From contig OZ219748.1 in NCBI GenBank assembly GCA_964291335.2, forward strand, positions 2,604,001 to 2,668,000: a DNA stretch of 64,000 nucleotides. The letters run 5' to 3'. The first letter of the stretch is position 1. Each line of letters starts with the position of its first letter. Of the stretch, positions 17,794 to 24,127 are shown piece after piece. Under the pieces are notes generated by a model. That model worked only from the letters and a program-made list of their open reading frames with translations. It had not been told where the DNA came from and made no database searches. Both the position numbers and the translations under genes were made by a program. The stretch comes from G964291335 sp964291335. Lineage in GTDB: Bacteria; Chloroflexota; Dehalococcoidia; Lucifugimonadales; UBA3495.

Positions 17794-17810
17794 CAATTTT
17801 TGCCGACGTG
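17772..17810 (+). repeat. perfect 39-bp palindrome centred on a stop codon
   Basis: Arms 17772-17790 and 17792-17810 are exactly complementary around one central T. The TAG that interrupts the methylase begins at that central base. The length is a multiple of three, so the downstream frame is preserved. Confidence 0.95.
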
Positions 17811-18651
17811 GAATTCTGTTCGCATTGAGGATGCAACACTAGCCCAAACAGCCCATGCCCTCTCACAATCCAGGCTCTGGTTGCCCGGACAACCCAATCC
17901 CATTGAACTACCAGTTACCAAATTAGACAGCATAGGCAGGCTTGGACTGCTTAGCCGAGATATAACCGGACCAGCTCCACGTGGACCATTCACCAAGATT
18001 GCACCCAGCCCAACAGCAACCTATCCGGCACTATGGAACCACAATGCCAAAAAGGAAACCAAAATCATATGCGAACCTGATGCACAGTTACAAGTAAAGC
18101 AGGGACTGGAAGAAAAAGCAGCAGAAGTTTGGAAAACCGCCAGCCGCGTTCATTTAAACTCTGAATACACATTAGGCTCACAACCTCTTTGCGTAGCATT
18201 CACCGAGCAAGAAACAATAGGCGGTCACGTCTGGCCTAACGTCATTTTGAACGACAAGAGGTTTGACTACGCTTTTACAGTATGGGGCAACAGTACATTA
18301 GGAATGCTATTGTACTGGTGGCACTCCAACCGTCAACAATCCAGCAAGATCAGAATGAGCATACGCTCAGCAGAATCTCTTCCAATTCTCGATATCCACA
18401 CCCTCACCAATGAACAGCTCATTACTGCCCAGACCATCTTTAAAAAGTTCCGAAATAAAGACTTGCAACCAGCCTATTTGTCTGACACAGATCCTAACCG
18501 AGCACTACTAGACCGCCATGTGATATACGATCTCTTGGGCTTCGACAAATCAACCTACCAAGCAGTCCGACGTCTATGCGCCAAATGGTGCGCTGAACCC
18601 TCAGTCCACGGCGGCAAAAAACGCCCACCAAAAGCCAGATTAGTGATGTAA
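17800..18651 (+). CDS. N6-adenine DNA methylase, C-terminal part
   Basis: This segment is in the same frame as the upstream methylase and, apart from the TAG, contiguous with it. It carries LAQTAHALSQSRLWLPGQ, a Trp-rich segment (FTVWGNSTLGMLLYWWHSNR) and a C-terminal helical part, which look like the target-recognition portion of large N6 methylases. A TTG at 17800 is the only early start in frame and lacks a ribosome site, so separate translation is doubtful. It is best viewed as the second half of a split or decayed gene. Confidence 0.7.
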   Translation: MPTWNSVRIEDATLAQTAHALSQSRLWLPGQPNPIELPVTKLDSIGRLGLLSRDITGPAPRGPFTKIAPSPTATYPALWNHNAKKETKIICEPDAQLQVKQGLEEKAAEVWKTASRVHLNSEYTLGSQPLCVAFTEQETIGGHVWPNVILNDKRFDYAFTVWGNSTLGMLLYWWHSNRQQSSKIRMSIRSAESLPILDIHTLTNEQLITAQTIFKKFRNKDLQPAYLSDTDPNRALLDRHVIYDLLGFDKSTYQAVRRLCAKWCAEPSVHGGKKRPPKARLVM

Positions 18652-18932
18652 CTAATCATCAATACTTGATACTAGCCGCACTACCGACCAAATAATCCCC
18701 TTTTTTCAAGTCCACCAGGTGAGATAAACATTCACCCACCGCGTCCACCAACTTACTGAAACAACCAGGGCAGACCTGACCCGGTAAACCGGGATACGTT
18801 ACTCTGCAGGAACCGGAAAAAGACGAATGATGAACCGGTCCCATGCCGGAAAATCAGCCGGGATGAAACCGGCCTGAACCCTTTCCGGCGTCCCTTTCCA
18901 AAGCAGCGCCCGCCGGAAAGGAGCAAAGCAAT
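18652..18932. other. intergenic right edge of AT-richer island
   Basis: No convincing gene is visible here. A leftward 61-codon frame (18844-18659) with a CPGC pair and SKLVDAVGECLSHLVDLK is somewhat protein-like but lacks other support. Composition returns to the GC-rich background at about 18770. Confidence 0.4.
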
Positions 18933-19283
18933 ATGAAAAACCCGGCGTCAAACCAAAAGGTTCAGCAATATCAACTGGAAATGAACCTTAACCTGGAACC
19001 GGAAACCCAGGAAGAGTCACTGCTCCGGCAACTCAAGGATCAGCCCCTTTTCATACGCATCCTGATTATTGCCAGCGCAATAAACTGCCTGCTTTGCATC
19101 AGCATAATGCTCATTCTGACATGGATCATACCCCTTATCACCACAATCAGGGCGATCCCCCTGACGATTGCCGGAATAACAATCTGGATTCTACGGCACA
19201 AAAAACACTCAGCACACCGGCAATCTCCGATCGGGCAACCAAAGCCGTCAGACACACAGCCAACCCCGGATTTATCCCGTTAA
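18933..19283 (+). CDS. small membrane protein, 116 aa
   Basis: AAAGGAG about 10 nt before the ATG fixes the start. The N-terminal 45 residues are polar and acidic. Two hydrophobic segments follow (about 45-65 and 66-88), rich in Ile and Leu, and then a short polar tail with His and Pro. It is probably an inner-membrane hairpin protein. Family unknown. Confidence 0.65.
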   Translation: MKNPASNQKVQQYQLEMNLNLEPETQEESLLRQLKDQPLFIRILIIASAINCLLCISIMLILTWIIPLITTIRAIPLTIAGITIWILRHKKHSAHRQSPIGQPKPSDTQPTPDLSR

Positions 19284-19408
19284 AGCAGTATTTCATCCAC
19301 CGGCCCGGCAGAACTCCCGGCAGCAAAACCCGGCTGCACCCCGCCCTGCAAATCCACGGAACCCCTTACCCCCGGCAAATCCCCAATCGGAAAGGAGTAT
19401 TTTCACCC

Positions 19409-19569
19409 ATGTACTGGCATCTCACCATCAACAACCCCCGCGCCACCCGCTGCCGCGTCATTCAAGCCGGCTCCCTGACCAGGCCCTGGAAAGGGCCAGC
19501 CGGTGGATTCAACCCGACTTTACCGGATTCAGCCTCAGTCCGGTGGAACCGGAACCCCCCGGCAGTTAA
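19409..19569 (+). pseudogene. frameshifted small gene
   Basis: AAAGGAG precedes the ATG. The first frame reads MYWHLTINNPRATRCRV and then loses protein character. The -1 frame picks up as DQALERASRWIQPDFTGFSL and stops at 19569. Joining the two gives a plausible protein of about 53 aa, so one base appears to be missing near 19475. If the first frame is taken literally it runs on to 19783. Confidence 0.4.
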
Positions 19570-19630
19570 ACTGATACTGCGCAGAACGCCACCGGCGAAT
19601 CAACCAGCAAACCAGCAGAGAAAACGACCA

Positions 19631-19783
19631 ATGTACGAAGCTCAACTCATCAGGACCGTACCGGTCAGTTTCGGTCACACAGTGAACGTGTGGGAAACCC
19701 GGCCAAGCAGTCAGAACGAACCCAAGCGGCAGTTCAACCTGACCTGCCCGGACGATACCGGAACAGACCTGCTGCGATCATAG
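19631..19783 (+). CDS. small protein, 50 aa
   Basis: The frame MYEAQLIRTVPVSFGHTVNV begins at an ATG after a weak GAGAAAA. It is strand-rich and acidic at the end. It is in frame with the long extension of the preceding broken gene, so it could be either a separate small gene or part of that read-through. Unrecognised. Confidence 0.4.
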   Translation: MYEAQLIRTVPVSFGHTVNVWETRPSSQNEPKRQFNLTCPDDTGTDLLRS

Positions 19784-19820
19784 CGATCAGAGCGCTCAGG
19801 AAGATGGAAAAGGGGGCAGC

Positions 19821-20072
19821 ATGATCACCAACGCAATACTCGCAGGCCTTACCCTGTACCTGTGGATCCGGGCCGGCAGCATGTCATACCCAATCATCAA
19901 ACAATGCCTGGACCGCAACAGCGGATGCAGCGTGGACGCCATGCTCTGGCCGGCCAGCCTGATCGCAACGATGAGCGCAATCACGGTGGTCTTCCTGATC
20001 AAGCTGGTTCGGCAGGTGAAAAACCTGAAGAAAAAAGACCCGGAAACCGACCGGCTCCGACCGGAACCCTGA
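19821..20072 (+). CDS. small membrane protein, 83 aa
   Basis: AAGGGGG lies just upstream of the ATG. Two hydrophobic segments (about 1-18 and 42-62) flank a short loop with two cysteines (CLDRNSGC), and a basic tail follows (KNLKKKDPETDR). This is probably a two-span inner-membrane protein with cytoplasmic tail. Family unknown. Confidence 0.6.
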   Translation: MITNAILAGLTLYLWIRAGSMSYPIIKQCLDRNSGCSVDAMLWPASLIATMSAITVVFLIKLVRQVKNLKKKDPETDRLRPEP

Positions 20073-20081
20073 ACAACAGAA

Positions 20082-20109
20082 CCCCGGCAGGTTTCAATCC
20101 CTGCCGGGG
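20082..20109 (+). terminator. hairpin after membrane protein gene
   Basis: Nine-base arms CCCCGGCAG (20082-20090) and CTGCCGGGG (20101-20109) pair around a 10-nt loop. An A-rich run rather than T-rich follows. Confidence 0.5.
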
Positions 20110-20168
20110 CCTGATCATAAAAAAACCCATCTCCGGGATGCGGGCAGCAAACCCAAGGAGGTTTACAC

Positions 20169-20372
20169 TTGAATTATACCATAGAACAACTGCCGGACTT
20201 CGCCGAACCCGGCCAACACCGGGGCCTTGACCAACGGAACGGAAAAGGCAGAATATACGCCAGTGCCGGCACCCGACTGAAGGAGGAATCGCTCATGACC
20301 TGTGGACCATTGACCCGATTTCCGTTTTACCTCATCTTTCGGTCCCTGTTCCGGCCCCGGCGCCGCTACTGA
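20169..20372 (+). CDS. small protein with TTG start, 67 aa
   Basis: A strong AAGGAGG sits 7 nt before TTG 20169, giving (M)NYTIEQLPDFAEPGQ. The second part becomes basic and Cys-poor and contains its own AAGGAGG before an in-frame ATG at 20295, which would give a 25-residue basic peptide. Either one small gene or two nested starts is possible. No family is recognised. Confidence 0.4.
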   Translation: MNYTIEQLPDFAEPGQHRGLDQRNGKGRIYASAGTRLKEESLMTCGPLTRFPFYLIFRSLFRPRRRY

Positions 20373-20698
20373 GGCTGCCGCATTCCAATCGAAAAGACAA
20401 ACCCGGACGGCCAACCTAAATCAGAGCTTGCTATATCCCGCTGCGCTGCCCCGCCAGCGAACCGGGGAATCAACCCGGAATGGATGGCCGCTGCCAATTG
20501 AAAAACGTCCCAACAGCGTGTATCGTAAACCGGTCAGGAATAGTGCCCACCCCTTGGGGTGGTCGAGGATTGAAACGCTGTCGCTATCATGGTAGACCAA
20601 ACAGCGGGCAAAAAAAGAACCAACCAGGAAATCGGAAATCAGAAATCAGAAACCGGAACGACCCACCCCTGCCGGAAAAGGGTAAAACAATTAACCAT
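20373..20698. other. intergenic region holding a solitary CRISPR-type repeat
   Basis: No gene is visible in this stretch. Its only notable content is the repeat-like element at 20543-20576. Short GA-rich runs with CAGAAATCAG-type microrepeats lie around 20630-20655. Confidence 0.5.
20543..20576 (+). repeat. solitary CRISPR-type repeat
   Basis: A 34-nt segment begins GTGCCCACCCC, folds through CCACCCC TT GGGGTGG (20547-20562) and ends GAGGATTGAAAC. The same 3' end, including the 8-nt crRNA-handle sequence ATTGAAAC, and the same hairpin position occur in every repeat of the array at 50121-52189, with a different loop and stem length. Only one copy is present here. Confidence 0.65.
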
Positions 20699-20977
20699 AT
20701 GGAATAAACCAGAAAAACAACCCTGACCGGCGCCGTCCCCAGCATCGACCGAAGCCGAATGGACTTCGACCTGCAGCAAAGCCTAGGCGGACAAATAACC
20801 ATACCATTCCAGGAACAACACTGGAAAACCAGCATGACCGCCTTCGATTGATACCAAGACAACGCCGAAATACTGGTCCAATGCATCGGCCGTTACAACC
20901 ACCGAAACCGGCTGTACGGAATGGAATCCGTAGATCAAGTCATTCTCATCAACCCACCGGACGCCGCCGACGCGTGA
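20699..20977 (+). pseudogene. small gene with two in-frame stops
   Basis: ATG GAA is followed at once by TAA (20705-20707). The same frame then reads TLTGAVPSIDRSRMDFDLQ and ITIPFQEQHWKTSMTAFD, meets TGA (20849-20851), and continues YQDNAEILVQCIGRYNHRNR to TGA at 20977. The segments look like one protein of about 90 aa. AAAAGGG lies 14 nt before the ATG. Nonsense mutation is the simplest explanation. Family unknown. Confidence 0.5.
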
Positions 20978-21040
20978 AGGCGGAAACCCAACGAATGACC
21001 CCGAAACCCTGAACCCTTCCGCCCCCCCACACCTCACCAT

Positions 21041-21070
21041 ATAACATAATCCGTAAACCGGTGGTACAAT
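21041..21070 (+). promoter_or_regulatory. sigma-70-like promoter
   Basis: ATAACA (21041-21046) and TACAAT (21065-21070) are 18 nt apart, upstream of the DUF5679 gene. Confidence 0.45.
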
Positions 21071-21124
21071 CCCAATAGCGCCCCGTTCAGCAGAGGGGAA
21101 TCATCAAATACAAGGAGTAGCCCT

Positions 21125-21295
21125 ATGACCACCGCAGCCCAGATCTACTGCTTCAAGTGCAAGACCCATACCGAAACCACCAACCTTGAAGAAGTGGTGA
21201 TGAAAAACGGCCGCCCCGCCACCAGGGGCCTCTGCGTCAACTGCGGCTCCAAAAAGAACAAGATCGGCAAACCCCAAGCCGCGCCCGTCAGTTAA
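21125..21295 (+). CDS. DUF5679-type zinc-ribbon protein, 56 aa
   Basis: The sequence shows YCFKCKTHTE, then EEVVMKNGRPATRGLCVNCGSKK, the layout of the DUF5679 family: two CxxC knuckles separated by a strand with NGRPA. These tiny proteins are widespread in Chloroflexota and archaea, and their function is unknown. AAGGAG about 9 nt upstream fixes the start. A promoter-like pair lies at 21041-21070. Confidence 0.75.
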   Translation: MTTAAQIYCFKCKTHTETTNLEEVVMKNGRPATRGLCVNCGSKKNKIGKPQAAPVS

Positions 21296-21374
21296 ACCAA
21301 CGACCCCGGGAGACTCCCGGAAAAACGGATAACCACCCGGGAAGTCTCCCCCAAAACCAGGCAGGATTACCCCA

Positions 21375-21995
21375 ATGTCCTGCTTGTTTGCGCGTATCGC
21401 CAACATTCTGCTCATTCTCACAACCGCCTGCGGCGCAGTTACAATCAACCTCGATACCCGGGTCAAGAACGAAAACGACATCCGCCACGACCTGGAAGTT
21501 ATCGCCTCCGGGCAGATCGCCCTCCATATGGCCGACGAAATCAACCACGGAAATCCCGAACTGGAAGAACATTGCCGGATCAACCTCGACGAAACCAACC
21601 GCACCCTCAACATACTCTGCGAAAACTTCCACAAGGATGATAACCTGAACATCATGGGGCCCGACGAACCCGAAGACATCCAGGACAGCATCGCCACCGT
21701 CAAAAACGACCTGGGCGCCATGTGGGAATACGAAACCGCCATGCCTAATCCGATGTTAGACCTCGCCCAAGATGCCGACCTGGGGCTCGACGCCCAAGAA
21801 CTGGAAGACCCCGAATACCTGGACACAATTCTCAGGCTGAGAATCAACTGGACCGTCCAGGTTCCCGGAAACATCATCGAAACCAACGCCGACCTCCAGG
21901 AGAAAAACACGGCAACCTTCAACCTGAAACCCGGCGACACCCGGGAAACCCTCAAAGTAATCAGCCGGCAGAAAAAATCCTCCGGCTGCAACTGA
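21375..21995 (+). CDS. LppM-like lipoprotein, 206 aa
   Basis: The N-terminus MSCLFARIANILLILTTAC is a lipoprotein signal with Cys19 as likely lipid site. The following GAVTINLDTRVKNENDIRHD and the C-terminal TVQVPGNIIETNADLQEKNT resemble the beta-rich LppM/DUF3153 domain, with a helical insertion between. No C-terminal membrane anchor is seen. It should be tethered outside the cytoplasmic membrane. It follows the DUF5679 gene after a region with an 8-bp inverted repeat (about 21307-21350). Confidence 0.6.
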   Translation: MSCLFARIANILLILTTACGAVTINLDTRVKNENDIRHDLEVIASGQIALHMADEINHGNPELEEHCRINLDETNRTLNILCENFHKDDNLNIMGPDEPEDIQDSIATVKNDLGAMWEYETAMPNPMLDLAQDADLGLDAQELEDPEYLDTILRLRINWTVQVPGNIIETNADLQEKNTATFNLKPGDTRETLKVISRQKKSSGCN

Positions 21996-22000
21996 ACAAA

Positions 22001-22288
22001 ATGACCGCTAATCCGGATCCCTGGGCCGACGACCCGACTCCACCGCTACAGCCTTCTCTTACTTACCTGCAAGCCAGCCTGACCAAAGCCCAGCAGCACC
22101 ACGCCCTGACCATAAGACTGCTGGACTACCTGCTGGACCTGGCAGCCGGACAATCCCCCGGCCTGACTTCGGCAGTGGAGCCGGCAATACTCCAAGCTCA
22201 AATGACTGACGATTACCTGAACGCCGCCGCCGCGGAGACCGCCAGTTTCCTCCGGCAGTTCGGTGAACCCCCCGAATACCGGGAATGA
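22001..22288 (+). CDS. hypothetical helical protein, 95 aa
   Basis: A Pro-rich start is followed by two long helices (SLTYLQASLTKAQQHHALTI and AILQAQMTDDYLNAAAAETA). It lies 5 nt after the LppM-like stop, so it is cotranscribed. No Shine-Dalgarno is obvious, which fits coupled translation. Unknown function. Confidence 0.6.
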   Translation: MTANPDPWADDPTPPLQPSLTYLQASLTKAQQHHALTIRLLDYLLDLAAGQSPGLTSAVEPAILQAQMTDDYLNAAAAETASFLRQFGEPPEYRE

Positions 22289-22321
22289 CTCAAAAACACC
22301 CAAAGGAGCGCCGGCCAAACC

Positions 22322-22849
22322 ATGGGATACACCCACTACTGGACACTACACGCGCCCCCCGGACCGGAACCGATGGCCCGACTGGCCGAAGACCTGCAAA
22401 ACCTGGCAATGAAGTCCGAAATCGACCTGACCCGCGATTATCAGGACGACCAGCCCCCGATGTTCACCCAAGCGGAAATCCGCTTCAACTCCCGAAGAGA
22501 CCCATGCGAAACCTTCGTACTGGACCCCTTCAACCTCAGCCCGGAAAACCATGCCCTGATCGCCAATAAACCCCACAACTTTTCTTTCCCGGGGGAATAC
22601 CTCTGGGATTTCTGCAAGACTGCCAGAAGAGATTACGACGTGGTAGCAGCCGCCGGGCTGATTGCCATGCAATGCCGGTTCGGCAACAACGCCCGCATTT
22701 CCTCCGACGGAAATACGGCACAGGACGAAGAATGGCGGAACGCCGTCAGACTGTATCAGACTACATTCCCGGAACGGGAACTGCCGGCAATGCCCGGGAT
22801 TCTAACCGCCGATCTTACACCGGTTCTCACTTCACAATGGGAAAACTGA
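22322..22849 (+). CDS. MGYTHYW-family protein of mobile elements
   Basis: The 175-aa protein starts MGYTHYWTL and carries EIRFNSRRDPCETFVLDP, WDFCKTARRDYDVVAAAGLI and ARISSDGNTAQDEEWRNAVR. This order of motifs marks a family found on phages and plasmids whose function is unknown. AAGGAG about 12 nt before the ATG supports the start. Its presence strengthens the view that this region is mobile-element DNA. Confidence 0.7.
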   Translation: MGYTHYWTLHAPPGPEPMARLAEDLQNLAMKSEIDLTRDYQDDQPPMFTQAEIRFNSRRDPCETFVLDPFNLSPENHALIANKPHNFSFPGEYLWDFCKTARRDYDVVAAAGLIAMQCRFGNNARISSDGNTAQDEEWRNAVRLYQTTFPERELPAMPGILTADLTPVLTSQWEN

Positions 22850-22923
22850 CACGATCTCCAGTTATTGCGCTACAGCGCTAAGTCCAGGTCGCATACCAGA
22901 TTCAGAACCTGAAGAAAAACACC

Positions 22924-23236
22924 ATGAACCGGAATAATCAGGAAATGGCGCATCTGTGCCATATCGCCCATCATAGAGATCGGGCCGGACGGAAGACAAT
23001 TCCCGGACTGCTGCATAAACCTGACTCTGGAATTTGTCCAGGAAGCAGGAATGTGGTGCGGACACTGCGTCGAACTCGGCACCCCCGCTTTCGCCCCCGA
23101 CCGGGAACAGGCCCGCCAGCAACTGGTCGACGCCGTAATCCAGCAGCTGTCCGGCGCAACGCGCCTGAATGAACTGGCAGATTATCTGAAACGAAACAAC
23201 GTCCACTGCCGTCCAACGCCGCCACTGCCTCACTAA
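22924..23236 (+). pseudogene. HicB-like domain gene with disrupted 5' end
   Basis: The frame ending at 23236 is open from just after 22927 and reads IIEIGPDGRQFPDCCINLTL, EFVQEAGMWCGHCVELGTPA and REQARQQLVDAVIQQL, a HicB-like fold with an extra Cys-rich insert. It has no ATG until residue M of MWCGHC. The ATG at 22924 is in a different frame and would need a +1 shift, and ATA at 22934 is the only other early candidate. The long leftward frame over the same DNA (23434-22862) is its shadow. Confidence 0.5.
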
Positions 23237-23315
23237 CTCACTCCCCCGAACAAAAGGTCCGGCGCTGCTCAAAAATAAAGCGCCGGACCAAAACTTCGGC
23301 CAGGGAGATGAGTAA

Positions 23316-23669
23316 ATGTCGCCAAAACCCGGTTCCCCCCAGCACGCCGAATCCCTGCTCAATTCCAGGTTCAAGTCCCACCTGCCTTGGATCGTCAAAG
23401 ACGCCGGACTGCCCCTCCAGGACTGGCCCGGCAACCCCGACCTCTCCTGGCAGGACAGTAACGCCCTGACCGTGCTGGACTTCGCCTGCAGCCAGCTGGA
23501 AGAACGGCTGGCCGAACCGGAAGTCCGGAGCGAATCCGCCCGGAACAGCTACCGGATCGCCGCATCCCTACGCCAGTGCATCGATGCCGTCCGAAGCGCG
23601 GGACTGGAAATAGCCGCGCCCTACGTCAGCCTCATGCTGATGACCCTGCCAGAACCGGCCAAAGAATAA
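23316..23669 (+). CDS. hypothetical protein, 117 aa
   Basis: GGGAGATGAG lies just before the ATG. The protein is mainly helical with a Trp-rich middle (SHLPWIVKDAGLPLQDWPGN) and an Arg/Ala-rich C-terminal helix. No membrane span. A strong hairpin follows its stop. Unrecognised family. Confidence 0.65.
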   Translation: MSPKPGSPQHAESLLNSRFKSHLPWIVKDAGLPLQDWPGNPDLSWQDSNALTVLDFACSQLEERLAEPEVRSESARNSYRIAASLRQCIDAVRSAGLEIAAPYVSLMLMTLPEPAKE

Positions 23670-23690
23670 AAACGACCCCGGACGGGGAAA

Positions 23691-23714
23691 GGGGGATGCC
23701 AATCGGCATCCCCC
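23691..23714 (+). terminator. perfect 10-bp hairpin
   Basis: GGGGGATGCC (23691-23700), loop AATC and the exact complement (23705-23714) lie 21 nt after the preceding stop. No T-tract follows. Confidence 0.6.
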
Positions 23715-23787
23715 GGCCACGCCGAAAACTCAACCGCCCCGATTCCACCTATGCTGGAACCGAATCCCCGAAACACCTGGCAAAGAT

Positions 23788-24009
23788 ATGACCAACGATC
23801 CATTACCGGGAAAAAGAAAACGAAGACCGGAACCAAACCCGTTTAAAGTCCTGCTGTTCAGCATGATTCTGCTTGCTATTGGCGCCCTGATACTTTCCCT
23901 GCCCCAATACTGGCGAGACTCACCGGGGACGATGGAGAAACATCATGGAATACAAACTGAAAGAAATCGACTACACCGAAGGCTGCGGCAAATGCGGCGA
24001 AGACCTTGA
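23788..24009 (+). CDS. single-span membrane protein, 73 aa
   Basis: A basic Pro-containing N-terminus (GKRKRRPEPNPFK) precedes one hydrophobic segment (about residues 21-39). The last 25 residues overlap the next gene in another frame. Topology by the positive-inside rule puts the N-terminus in the cytoplasm. No clear ribosome site. Unknown function. Confidence 0.5.
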   Translation: MTNDPLPGKRKRRPEPNPFKVLLFSMILLAIGALILSLPQYWRDSPGTMEKHHGIQTERNRLHRRLRQMRRRP

Positions 24010-24127
24010 GAACACACACCCCCAAGCGGTGGCAACCGAAATAACCGCATACCCCGGAAACAAGGGAAATACCTACCCCATATGCCGGAACTGCTACGAG
24101 AATCACGATCCTGGCAAAGACAACTGA
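23945..24127 (+). CDS. small zinc-ribbon protein, 60 aa
   Basis: CGKCGED (residues 14-20) and CRNC (47-50) form a four-cysteine site around a strand pair. GGAGAAA lies 8 nt before the ATG. It overlaps the genes on both sides, indicating one coupled transcript. It joins several similar small zinc-ribbon proteins in this window. Confidence 0.6.
   Translation: MEYKLKEIDYTEGCGKCGEDLENTHPQAVATEITAYPGNKGNTYPICRNCYENHDPGKDN

Noticed and set aside
18659..18844. Leftward 61-codon frame with CPGC
   Set aside because: Only one Cys pair, no ribosome site and no partner. Kept only as a note in the intergenic entry.
1316..20851. General UGA recoding to Trp
   Set aside because: Many intact genes here end in TGA at natural positions, including overlapping ATGA junctions, so UGA is a working stop codon.
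22862..23434. 190-codon leftward frame
   Set aside because: The plus strand carries a HicB-like sequence here, and the leftward frame has no recognisable features or ribosome site.
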